64,000 nucleotides of DNA from DATAOG01 sp963782885 (GTDB lineage Bacteria > Pseudomonadota > Alphaproteobacteria > Geminicoccales > Geminicoccaceae). This document shows positions 9,421 to 17,900 of this stretch, piece by piece. The stretch is from the NCBI GenBank assembly GCA_963782885.1, contig CAWALL010000023.1:124001-188000 (forward strand). Direction: 5' to 3'. The notes below the pieces were generated by a model. That model worked only from the letters and a program-made list of their open reading frames with translations, was not told the DNA's origin and did not search any database. Each line of letters opens with the position of its first letter. The stretch's first letter is position 1. The translations under genes and the position numbers were made by a program.

Positions 9421-10128
9421 GTGGATACTGCCTTGAAGGCCTTGGCCGTGCTGGGCGGGCTGCTTGGCGCGGTGCCGGCGGCCGTCGCTGCGACCACGGC
9501 GCCGCAGCTGTTCGGCACCGCCGAGTTCCGGGTCAATTCGCTCGCCGCCCTGCCGCAGTGGCAGCACGTGCTGCGCCAGATCGCCCGCGAGCGCCCGATC
9601 TATCGGGCCTGTGCCGACGCCGCCGAGACCTGCCCGACCCGGAGCGCGATCGCCTGGCAGGCGATGCTGCGGAGCGAGGTCGGCCGGCCGCGGTTCGAGC
9701 AGATCCAGGCGGTCAACCAGTTCCTCAACCAGTGGCAGTACAAGACCGACGAGCAGAACTACGGTCAACGGGACTACTGGGCGACGCCGCTCGAGTTCCT
9801 CCGCCGCTCGGGCGACTGCGAGGACTACGCGATCGCGAAGTACGTGAGCCTCCGCCAGCTCGGCTTCGACGCCGAGGATCTGCGCCTGGTGGTGCTGCGC
9901 GACGTCGTCCGCGATCTGCCGCACGCCGTGCTCGCGGTCTATCTCGAGGACGAGGTCTACGTACTCGACAATCTGACCACGGCCGTCCTGCCGCAGGAGC
10001 AGGTGAGCCATTACGTCCCCTACTACTCGATCAACGAGACGACGCGCTGGGCCCACGTGCCGCCGGCGGACACGGTGGTCTCGGCAAGCTCGACCCGGCT
10101 GTCGTCGCCGGGCGTCGGCCGGCAATGA
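9421..10128 (+). CDS. lapG: LapG-like transglutaminase-type cysteine protease
   Basis: Periplasmic cysteine protease of the bacterial transglutaminase-like (BTLCP) family. In Pseudomonas, LapG cleaves the N-terminus of a surface adhesin when c-di-GMP is low. The 235-residue protein has a signal peptide ending near AAVA, and the catalytic triad is visible: Cys in SGDCEDYAIAK, His in LPHAVLAV and Asp in YVLDN. It starts with GTG behind a purine-rich stretch. It converges with a type I secretion operon, the usual partner machinery. No LapD-like receptor or large repeat adhesin is present in the window. Confidence 0.88.
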   Translation: MDTALKALAVLGGLLGAVPAAVAATTAPQLFGTAEFRVNSLAALPQWQHVLRQIARERPIYRACADAAETCPTRSAIAWQAMLRSEVGRPRFEQIQAVNQFLNQWQYKTDEQNYGQRDYWATPLEFLRRSGDCEDYAIAKYVSLRQLGFDAEDLRLVVLRDVVRDLPHAVLAVYLEDEVYVLDNLTTAVLPQEQVSHYVPYYSINETTRWAHVPPADTVVSASSTRLSSPGVGRQ

Positions 10129-10156
10129 CCGCGACCGGACCCGGGGCGGTCCTGGA

Positions 10157-11533
10157 CTAGCGCTCGCGCAGCGCCCTCTCCTTGGCCTTCAGGATCGGCT
10201 TCAGGAGGTAGTCCATGACCGTCTTGTGGCCGGTCAGGATATCGACCTGGGCGGTCATGCCGGGGGTGATCGGCAGGGGCTCGCCTGCCTTCTCGAGCGC
10301 GTTGTCATGGGTGCGCACGCGGACCCGGTAGAAACTCTCGTTGCGCTCGTCGGTGATCGTGTCGGCGCTGATGTCCTCGACCACGCCCTTGAGGCCGCCA
10401 TAGATCGAGAAATCGTAGGCGGTGACCTTGACCAGCGCCGGCTGGCCCGGGTGCAGGAAACCGATGTCGGCGGGGCGGACCTTGGCCTCGATCAACAGGG
10501 TGTCCTCGAGCGGCACGATCTCGACCAGGTCCTGACCCGGCTGGATGACGCCGCCGACCGTGTTGATCAGCAGGCGCTTGATCGTGCCGCGGACCGGGGA
10601 GCGGACCTCGGTGCGCTGGACCCGATCGGCGGCAGCCGCGATCACCTCGGCCAGCGCGGTCGCCTCGGGCTGATCGGTCGCGAGCTCGCGCTGCGCCTCG
10701 GCGCGGAAGTTGAGCTGGCGCTCATCGAGCCGGCGGTGGGCCTCGCGGACGGCCGCCTCGATGCGCGGCACCGACAGGCGCGCCGACTCCAGCTCGCCAT
10801 CCAGATCGTTGACCTGGCGCTGGAGGTGCAGGAAGTCGACCTTCGAGACGACCCGGCTCGCGGCCAGGGGTGCCGTGATCTCGAGCTCCTGCCTGGCCAG
10901 CGCCTGCGACCGGGCGAGCTGGTCGATCCGGGTCTTGAGCTCGGTCAGCTCCTGCTCGCGCTGCTCGGCCTGGCTGCGCAGGATCGCGAGCTCCGACTGC
11001 AGATCCGCCTGGCGCGCCTCGTACAGCGCGCGCTCGTTGGCGGCGACCTCGGGCGCGTCGGCCGCGACCTCGGGCGGAAAGGCGATCGGCGTCTGGTCGA
11101 CCTCGGCCCGGAGCCGGGCGATCGCGCCGAGCAGCGCCAGATGACGCTTGTGGTTCTCGCCGAGATCGCTCGCGGCGCGCAGGTTGTCGATCCGCAGCAG
11201 CACCTCGCCCGGCTCGACGACGTCGCCTTCGTGCACGTCGATCGCGGCGACGATGCCGCCTTCGAGGTTTTGCACCTTCTGGACCTGGCTGGATGGGATC
11301 ACCTTGCCCTCGCCGCGCGTGACCTCGTCGAGCGTGGCCCAGCTCGCCCAGGCGAAGAACAGGACGAAGAAGGCGATCACGATCAGCAGCAGCAGGTGGC
11401 TGAAGCCGCGCGGCCCCATCAGCCTGGCGCCGGCACTGCCGACGATGAAATCGGCGTCGGCCTTGCGCAGCCGGGGCCGGCGGGTCGCGACCCCGGTCCG
11501 GCTCGGGCGCAGCGCGATTTCCCGGGTCGCCAT
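10157..11533 (-). CDS. HlyD-family type I secretion adaptor (LapC-like)
   Basis: Periplasmic adaptor linking an inner-membrane ABC exporter to TolC. 458 residues: a short cytoplasmic N-terminus, one transmembrane helix at about residues 45-67, a lipoyl-like half (GEGKVIPSSQVQKVQNLEGG), long coiled coils containing many Leu/Arg/Glu heptads, and a C-terminal barrel with VRSPVRGTIKRL and the HlyD signature region near IYGGLKGVVEDIS. The ABC exporter gene is 10 nt upstream on the same strand. It fits the LapC type of adhesin secretion adaptors. Confidence 0.93.
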   Translation of the reverse strand: MATREIALRPSRTGVATRRPRLRKADADFIVGSAGARLMGPRGFSHLLLLIVIAFFVLFFAWASWATLDEVTRGEGKVIPSSQVQKVQNLEGGIVAAIDVHEGDVVEPGEVLLRIDNLRAASDLGENHKRHLALLGAIARLRAEVDQTPIAFPPEVAADAPEVAANERALYEARQADLQSELAILRSQAEQREQELTELKTRIDQLARSQALARQELEITAPLAASRVVSKVDFLHLQRQVNDLDGELESARLSVPRIEAAVREAHRRLDERQLNFRAEAQRELATDQPEATALAEVIAAAADRVQRTEVRSPVRGTIKRLLINTVGGVIQPGQDLVEIVPLEDTLLIEAKVRPADIGFLHPGQPALVKVTAYDFSIYGGLKGVVEDISADTITDERNESFYRVRVRTHDNALEKAGEPLPITPGMTAQVDILTGHKTVMDYLLKPILKAKERALRER

Positions 11534-11543
11534 GCCGCCTCGC

Positions 11544-13853
11544 TCAGGCCTGGGTCAGGATGCGCCCGGCGGCGAGCGCCTTCAGCACCTCGTCGCGCGG
11601 GCCATCGGCGACCACCCGGCCGGCGTCGAGCACGATCAGCCGCTCGACCAGCGAGAGCACCGAGGCCCGATGGGTCACGAGCAGCAGGCTCTTGCCGGCC
11701 AGGACCTCGCCCAGGCGCTGCTTGAACCGGTTCTCGGCGCCGTTGTCCATGGCGCTGGTCGGCTCGTCGAGGACCAGGACCGGCGGGTCGAGCAGCAGCG
11801 CGCGGGCGATCGCGACCGCCTGGCGCTGACCGCCGGAGAGGCTCTCGCCGCGCTCGCCGACGTTCAGATCGAAGCCCTGCGGATGGCGGGCGACGAAGTC
11901 CTCGACGCCGCCGATCTGCGCCGCCCGCAGGACCGCCTGATCGTCGGCAAACGGTGCGCCAAGCGTAATGTTATCCCGCACCGAGCCGTGGAACAGGAAC
12001 ACGTCCTGGAGCACGCAGCCGACGTTGCGGCGCAGATCGGCGGGGTCGATCTGCCGCAGATCGGTGCCGTCGACCAGCACCGCGCCCTGATCGGGCTCGT
12101 ACAGCCCGAGCACCAGCTTCTCGATGGTCGTCTTGCCCGAACCGATCCGGCCGATCAGACCGACCCGCTCGCCCGGCTTGATCAGGAACGAGACACCGTC
12201 GAGCGCCGGGAACTTCTGACCCGGATAGCTGAAGGTGACGTTCTTGAACTCGATCTCGCCGCGCAGCTCGGGCCGGTGCAGGAAGCGGACCTGACGCGGC
12301 CGCTCGACCGGCAGCGCCATGACCTGGCTCAGCGCGTCGTAGGCCGCCCGCGCCTGATGGTAGCGGGTCAGGATGCCGGCGACCTGGGCGAGCGGCGCCA
12401 TGGCCCGGCCGGTGATGATCGTGCAGGCGACCAGCGCGCCGACCGTCATCAGGCCCTCGCCGATCCGATAGACCCCGAAGGTGACCACGCCGACCGTGAC
12501 CAGGTTCTGCGCGAGCGCCGAGAAATTGACCCCGAGCGAGGACAGGAAACGGGCGCGGGTCGCCGAGCGCGCGGTCGCGCTCACGAACTGCTCCCAGTTG
12601 CGTTGCATGCGGCCTTCGGCGCCGATGCTCTTGATCGTCTCCAGGCCACTGATGCTCTCGACCAGCACGCCGTGCTTCTGGGCCGCCTCCTTGAAGGTCC
12701 GGCGGACCACGCGGTTGAGCGGCATCTGCAGGCAGAGGCCGACCCCGATCACGCACGGCACCGCGATCGCCGGCACGATCGCGATCGAGCCGCCGAGCCA
12801 CCATACGATCAGGATGAAGAACAGCACGAACGGCAGATCGACCAGGGTCACCAGGCTCGCCGAGGTGAAGAAGTCGCGCAGGCTCTCGAACTCGCGCAGA
12901 TTGCTGGCGAAGGCGCCGGCGGAGGCCGGCCGCGCCGCCATGCGGATGCCCAGCACCTGCTCGAAGATCCGGCTGGCGAGCTTGACGTCGGCAATCTTGC
13001 CGGCGCTGTCGACGAAATAGCCGCGCAGGTTGCGCAGGAGAAAGTCGAACAGGAAGACCGTGACCACCCCGGCCGCCAGCACCCAGAGCGTCTCGAGCGC
13101 GTTGTTCGGCACCACCCGGTCGTAGACGTTCATGATGAACAACGGGCTCGCGAGCGCGAACGCGTTGATCAGAATCGCCGCCAGCATGACCTCGGCGTAG
13201 ATCGGCCAAGCCTGGGCGAGCGTACCCCAGAACCAGCTGCCGACGTGGGCGCTCTCGACCTGCTCGGCGCGCCGGTCGAACCGGACCTCCGGCCGCGCGA
13301 ACAAGGCGTAGCCGGTGTAGCGCTCGGCCAGCTCGGAGAGCGGCAGCTCGACCGCGCCGCGACCGGTCTCCGGCAACAGCACCCGGACCTGTTCGGCAGC
13401 CAGGAACTCGACCAGCACGCAGGCGCCCCGCCCCTCGAGAAGGAGGATACACGGGAGTGTGAAATCACTGATCTGAGCCAGCGCGCGCCGCACCAGGCGG
13501 GCGCTGAGGCCGGCCCGCGCCGCCGCCCGGGTCGCCAGATCGGGGGTCAGGCGGCCGTCCTCCAGGGGCAGACCCGCCTTGAGAACCTCGGCCGAGGCCG
13601 GTCGCTCGAGCAGCTCGGTGAGCGCGACCAGGCAGGTCAGCAAGGGATCATCGAAAGTCGAAGCCTTGGCGAGGTTCCAGCCCGGCGCGCCGGCCCGCAC
13701 ATCGTTGGCGGGCTCGCGGTCGGTCGGGGCTGGCCGGGGTATGTCCAGCGGCGACTGCAGCGCCGAACCGCTCGCCCGCTGGCTGCTCGGCAGCCGGCCG
13801 GAGGTCGCGGGCACCGCCAGATCGCTCGGCCCCCGTCGGATCGGTTGCGCCAT
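11544..13853 (-). CDS. Type I secretion ABC exporter (LapB-like)
   Basis: Inner-membrane permease fused to an ATPase that powers type I secretion. About 769 residues: an N-terminal C39-like domain (residues roughly 70-200) that has no catalytic Cys-His pattern I can see, six membrane helices, and a nucleotide-binding domain with Walker A GRIGSGKTT, signature LSGGQRQAVAIARAL and Walker B VLVLDEPTSAMD. The degenerate peptidase domain is usual for exporters of RTX and Lap-type adhesins. The ATG at 13853 (MAQPIRRGP) follows GAAGGG; in-frame starts further up add unlikely sequence. It is co-transcribed with the HlyD adaptor. Confidence 0.93.
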   Translation of the reverse strand: MAQPIRRGPSDLAVPATSGRLPSSQRASGSALQSPLDIPRPAPTDREPANDVRAGAPGWNLAKASTFDDPLLTCLVALTELLERPASAEVLKAGLPLEDGRLTPDLATRAAARAGLSARLVRRALAQISDFTLPCILLLEGRGACVLVEFLAAEQVRVLLPETGRGAVELPLSELAERYTGYALFARPEVRFDRRAEQVESAHVGSWFWGTLAQAWPIYAEVMLAAILINAFALASPLFIMNVYDRVVPNNALETLWVLAAGVVTVFLFDFLLRNLRGYFVDSAGKIADVKLASRIFEQVLGIRMAARPASAGAFASNLREFESLRDFFTSASLVTLVDLPFVLFFILIVWWLGGSIAIVPAIAVPCVIGVGLCLQMPLNRVVRRTFKEAAQKHGVLVESISGLETIKSIGAEGRMQRNWEQFVSATARSATRARFLSSLGVNFSALAQNLVTVGVVTFGVYRIGEGLMTVGALVACTIITGRAMAPLAQVAGILTRYHQARAAYDALSQVMALPVERPRQVRFLHRPELRGEIEFKNVTFSYPGQKFPALDGVSFLIKPGERVGLIGRIGSGKTTIEKLVLGLYEPDQGAVLVDGTDLRQIDPADLRRNVGCVLQDVFLFHGSVRDNITLGAPFADDQAVLRAAQIGGVEDFVARHPQGFDLNVGERGESLSGGQRQAVAIARALLLDPPVLVLDEPTSAMDNGAENRFKQRLGEVLAGKSLLLVTHRASVLSLVERLIVLDAGRVVADGPRDEVLKALAAGRILTQA

Positions 13854-13979
13854 CTCAGTCGGACCCTTCGCGGCCGCGCCACCCATGCTCGGCATCGCCA
13901 GTGTTCTGGTTGACCCCTCGACGCCACGACAAGCCAATCCGCGGCTGCGTCGCGCTGCCGCGGATGCTGTTGCAGTACA

Positions 13980-14261
13980 CTAATGGCATCGTCGCGCACA
14001 ATGGCATTGCCACCCCGACGCCCAGTCCTGATCGAAAACCGACTGGAGAGGCCAGCGCAGCAAACGCATCGCGATTACTGTTGCCCAGAAGCCAGGATCG
14101 CCGAGGTGTTCGAGGTCGTCCCAGCTTAAGCAATTGACGCAATCCGAGGCAAGAACTATCAACTCATCAATGACCCGCTCAACCTGTGGCTTTGTCGGGT
14201 TTCCTGAGCACAGAGGGGTCAGCCGATCGCGAATCAGGGGAAACGCCTCGTTGTCAATCAT
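13980..14261 (-). CDS. Unrecognised 93-residue open reading frame
   Basis: A possible small protein beginning MIDNEAFPLIRDRLTPLC, with a balanced acidic helical middle (QVERVIDELIVLASD, then LSWDDLEHLGDPGFW) and a Cys/His/Trp-rich end (WQCHCARRCH). The local base composition is less GC-rich than its neighbours, and codon choice looks like a real gene in the first 70 codons. Against it, its 5' end overlaps the proposed tolC start by 11 nt on the other strand and the C-terminus looks random. No family is recognised. Confidence 0.35.
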   Translation of the reverse strand: MIDNEAFPLIRDRLTPLCSGNPTKPQVERVIDELIVLASDCVNCLSWDDLEHLGDPGFWATVIAMRLLRWPLQSVFDQDWASGWQCHCARRCH

Positions 14262-15651
14262 CGCACGCACCCTGGCCGCCGCCGGCGCGCCGCTCATCTG
14301 GTTGGCGGTGATCGGCGTCGCTGGCGCCACCACCCTCGAGGACAGCGTGCAGGCGACCCTCGCGACCAACCCCGACGTCGGCGTGGTGCAGGCCGATCGC
14401 GAGGCGATCGATCAGGAGTTGCGACAGGCGCGCGCCGGCTATCTGCCATCGCTCGACCTCCGCGGCGCCGCCGGGCCCGAGTACACCAACAGCACAGGGA
14501 CCCGCGAACGGGTCACGCGCCCGCCGGATGGCGACGCCTCGACAACTCTGATGCGCTACGAGTCCCAGATCACGTTGTCGCAGATGCTGTTCGACGGCTT
14601 CGCGACCCAGAGCGAGGTCCAACGCCAGCTCTCGCGGCTCAATTCCGCGGCCTACCGGGTCCAGGAAGCGGCCGAGTTCTTGGGCCTGGATGCGGTCGAG
14701 GCCCACCTCGACGTGCTCCGCAACCAGGTGCTGGTCGAGCTGGCGCGCGAGAACCTCGCCGAGCATCGGCGCCTCGGGGGCAAGGTCCGGCAGCTCGAGG
14801 CCCAGGGTGCCAGCTCGATCGCCGACGTCCGCCAGACCGAGGCCCGGATCGCCGCGGCGGAGACCTCGCTTGCGACCGCGCTCGGCGCTCTGCGCGATGC
14901 CGAGGCCCGCTACCAGAGCGTGGTCGGCATGGCGGCGGACGATTTGCAGGATCCGGTGGTGCCGGTCGCGGCCGTGCCCGAGAGCCAGGCCGCCGCGGCT
15001 GCCCAGGCGGCGGTCGACAACCCGACGGTCGAGATCGCCAACGCCGACATCGAGGCTGCCAAGGCCCAGCTCACGGGCTCGCGCGCGGGCTACTACCCCC
15101 GGCTTGATGTCGAGGCCGGTGCGGCCGCGAACAAGAATCTGGACGGGATCAAGGGCGGCGACGTCGACGCCCAGGCCCTGCTCGTGCTCCGGTACAATCT
15201 GTTTCGTGGCGGCGCCGACATCGCCCGCGAGCGCGAGGCGTTCGCGCGGTTGCGGGAAGCGCGCGAAAACCTGCGCAAGGCCCAGCGCGACGCGGAAAGG
15301 GAGGCTAGGATTGCCTACAACGCCCTGGTCACCGCGCAGGCGCGGCTCGAATCGCTGCGGGCCGCGGTCGAGGCCCAGCGCGCGACCCGCGACGTCTATG
15401 CTCAGCAGTTCGACCTCGGTCAGCGCAGCCTGCTCGACCTCCTGGATGCGGAGAACGAGCTGTTCGTCGCCCGCTCCAATCTCACCACCGCGCAGTTCAC
15501 GGAGATGTTCGGCGTCTATCGCGTGCTGGCCGTGGTCGGCGATCTCTTGATGACGCTCAACATCGACCGGCCGAAGCAGTCGATCGACATCTACCGCGAG
15601 CGTAAGGAACCGATCCACGAGACGGTGCCGGCGAGCGATCACGCCGGATGA
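14251..15651 (+). CDS. TolC-family outer-membrane efflux protein (LapE-like)
   Basis: Outer-membrane channel completing the type I secretion machine. About 466 residues from TTG 14251, which yields a clean signal peptide ending near GVAGA, then TTLEDSVQATLATNPDV and the two tandem TolC repeats; VLRYNLFRGG and QFDLGQRSLLDLLDAENELF are typical second-repeat motifs. An in-frame upstream start at 14134 would add about 39 residues before the signal peptide and is unlikely. It is divergent from the ABC exporter operon, with roughly 400 bp between. Confidence 0.92.
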   Translation: MSIIARTLAAAGAPLIWLAVIGVAGATTLEDSVQATLATNPDVGVVQADREAIDQELRQARAGYLPSLDLRGAAGPEYTNSTGTRERVTRPPDGDASTTLMRYESQITLSQMLFDGFATQSEVQRQLSRLNSAAYRVQEAAEFLGLDAVEAHLDVLRNQVLVELARENLAEHRRLGGKVRQLEAQGASSIADVRQTEARIAAAETSLATALGALRDAEARYQSVVGMAADDLQDPVVPVAAVPESQAAAAAQAAVDNPTVEIANADIEAAKAQLTGSRAGYYPRLDVEAGAAANKNLDGIKGGDVDAQALLVLRYNLFRGGADIAREREAFARLREARENLRKAQRDAEREARIAYNALVTAQARLESLRAAVEAQRATRDVYAQQFDLGQRSLLDLLDAENELFVARSNLTTAQFTEMFGVYRVLAVVGDLLMTLNIDRPKQSIDIYRERKEPIHETVPASDHAG

Positions 15652-16382
15652 TCGCACCCTGACGGCCGGTTCGGGAGAAAGGGTCGCGCAGCGGAGGGCA
15701 AAGCCCTCTGCCCGTCAGCTCCCGCGGGGCCGACCCTCTGGGGGCCGGTTCCCCTCGCTTGGGCGATGCGAATGCCAACGGTCGTAGCGTTTACGACCAG
15801 TTAACCCTTGCATGGTTAATCCTTCTCCATGCAGTCGACGAGCATGCCACCGAAACTTCGCAGATGGGGAGCCGGTGCTCGGCATTCGGCTGTGATGATC
15901 CGCGCAGGCCGTTGCGCTCCGGTGCGGAACCGAAGGCGGGGACCGGCGTTGTGTGACCGCTCGACCGGAAAGCGGCGCCAGAACGGGTCGGGCTGGTATC
16001 GAACCGTCGCTTTCTTGGTGCCAGGGCGTGGCGCGAATACACCAGTCCTGAAGCAACTAGCGGAAATCGCTGATCTGAAATCTGAGAAACCGCTAACATC
16101 CTTCCTGGCAAGGAGTTTTCTATTCTCGAGAGATCCTGCTTCCCCGATCTTGTGCGATTTGTTATCGTGCGGTGAAGCTGAACAAGAGCGCTGGGTGTGC
16201 CTGGGAATCTACACTTTCGGGAACGTATCGCGGATGGTCTACCGCGACGGCACGCATTGCCGGAGCAGGACCGGCCGGATTCCCGCAAGACCTGTGTCCC
16301 TTTGGCCACAACCTGGCGCCGGCCTCGGCGCGCTGGTCCTTCGGTTGCAGGGGACGGGTGGTGGTCAAGACCACGTTGCACC
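15652..16382. other. 731-bp intergenic region, lower GC, no confident gene
   Basis: Between tolC and envC I see no recognisable protein. Open frames occur on both strands (15829-16386 plus, 15791-16414 minus) but neither resembles a family or shows a convincing ribosome site. The stretch 16050-16250 is less GC-rich than the genes around it. It contains TTAACC at 15801 and an inverted TTAACCAT at 15819-15812, and a 6-bp GC hairpin (GAGGGC-AAA-GCCCTC) near 15692. It may hold the envC promoter with a long leader, a small RNA or gene remnants. Confidence 0.4.
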
Positions 16383-17900
16383 ATGATCGCGGATAGACTG
16401 CGTCGTGGGCTCATGACCGGGGCGCTGGTGATCGCGATGGCCGCGGTCCCGGAATCGCTGCTGGCGACGCTGCCGGCGCCCCGCGAGAACGCCAGCTATG
16501 GCCTCGACGGCCAGCTGGCGCGGCTCAGCGACGTAAGGGAGCAGCTGGTCCGGCGGCGCGCCCTGCAACGGGCTCTGGAACAGCGTGCAGACAATCTGGC
16601 GCGTGAAATCGATAGCTTGCAGGCCCGGCGCGAGGAAACCTGGGCACGCCTGCGGAGCGGGCGCGATCAGGAGGCCGCGCTGGAGCAGCGCCTCGACCGG
16701 CTGGTGCCGCGCATTCTGGCCCGGAGCGCGACCCTCCGCGAGCGCCGCGAGCAGGCCGCCCGGCTGCTGGCCGATCTGGCGAGCACCAGCCGACGAGTCG
16801 AGCTGGACCCGACCATCCGGGCAAGGATGCTGGCGATCAGCCCGTTGCTCCTGCAGCGATTGCAAGGCGCCGAATCCGGCCTCGGCCCTCTGGAGCGGCG
16901 ACCGGCGCCGGTCATTGCCCGGGAACAGGAAATCGAAGGTCGGGCGCCACCGCTGATGGCGGAGGCGCAGCGCCTCCAGCGGCAGCGCGAACAGCAGCAG
17001 CAGCGACGCGATGCCGTGCTTGCCCGCCTGGAGCAGCTGAATCTCCAGGTGCAGGACCTGAGCGCCGAGCAACAGCGCCTGGCGCAGACCGTGCTCAGCA
17101 GGGAGATGGCCCATGCCGTCGGCGCCGGGCCGAAGTCGGACCAGCCGGCATTGCATGCCGATCTGCCGATGCGCGCGACCGGCGACATCAGGCCGGACGC
17201 GACGGTCAAGGGCTCGGTCGCGCAATCGGTCCGACTGGCCTTTGGCGTGCACGCCCTGCAGCCGAGTTCGCCCGAGCTGGTGGCGGCAGCGCCAGCGCGC
17301 GAGGTTTCGGCTGAACGGGCTCCGTCGGCCGGCCCGGCGACGCTGCTGCCGCCACCCGCGAAGCCGGCCGGTGCAGCGCTGCGCGGCGACCTGACCACAG
17401 CGGCGTACCGGAGTGGCGAGAGCACGACGCCGCTCGACGTCGTGTTTCTCGACCCGGCGCCACTCGCGGACGTCGGCTCGCAAGTTCCGGTCGCTCGACT
17501 GCCGCCGCCGCCGGCGCCGATCATGCCCGTCCCAGCAGACGTCGTGAACTCGTTCGGCGACCAGGGCAGCGACCCCGGCAAACCGGACATCACGATCGTC
17601 GCCATGCCCGGTCAGGCGGTCGCGGCGCCCGAGAATGGCCAGGTTGTGTTCGCCGCGCCGTTCAGGAGCTACGGCTTGCTCTTGATCATCGAACATCAAC
17701 GAGAATATCATACCTTGCTCTGGGGCTTGGCCGAGCTTGACGTTGCGGTTGGAGATCGGGTCCGGGCCGGCCAGATCGTTGGCGTCATGGCTGCCGATGC
17801 GGATCACCCGCCCGAGCTGCACGTCGAGCTGCGGCGGAACGGCCGGCCGGTCAATCCCCTGCCGTGGCTGGCGGCCAGTAGCAACAAGGTCAGAGGTTGA
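16383..17900 (+). CDS. envC: EnvC-like murein hydrolase activator
   Basis: Periplasmic activator of septal amidases. 505 residues: a signal/anchor segment (GALVIAMAAVPESLLA), a long coiled coil rich in Arg/Gln/Leu at about residues 40-240, a Pro/Ala-rich linker, and a C-terminal LytM (M23) domain from roughly residue 410. The metal site is degenerate: the final motif reads ELHVELR where active peptidases have HxH. This is as expected for EnvC, which activates amidases and does not cut. Its TGA overlaps the ctpA ATG by 1 nt (TGATG), so the two are coupled. The ATG at 16383 directly precedes the signal sequence. Confidence 0.88.
   Translation: MIADRLRRGLMTGALVIAMAAVPESLLATLPAPRENASYGLDGQLARLSDVREQLVRRRALQRALEQRADNLAREIDSLQARREETWARLRSGRDQEAALEQRLDRLVPRILARSATLRERREQAARLLADLASTSRRVELDPTIRARMLAISPLLLQRLQGAESGLGPLERRPAPVIAREQEIEGRAPPLMAEAQRLQRQREQQQQRRDAVLARLEQLNLQVQDLSAEQQRLAQTVLSREMAHAVGAGPKSDQPALHADLPMRATGDIRPDATVKGSVAQSVRLAFGVHALQPSSPELVAAAPAREVSAERAPSAGPATLLPPPAKPAGAALRGDLTTAAYRSGESTTPLDVVFLDPAPLADVGSQVPVARLPPPPAPIMPVPADVVNSFGDQGSDPGKPDITIVAMPGQAVAAPENGQVVFAAPFRSYGLLLIIEHQREYHTLLWGLAELDVAVGDRVRAGQIVGVMAADADHPPELHVELRRNGRPVNPLPWLAASSNKVRG

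Noticed and set aside
15694..15770. Intrinsic terminator after tolC
   Set aside because: GC-rich hairpins occur, but none is followed by a T tract.
15990..16080. tRNA-like GGTTCGATACC on the minus strand
   Set aside because: The flanking bases do not form a T-stem and no cloverleaf can be drawn.
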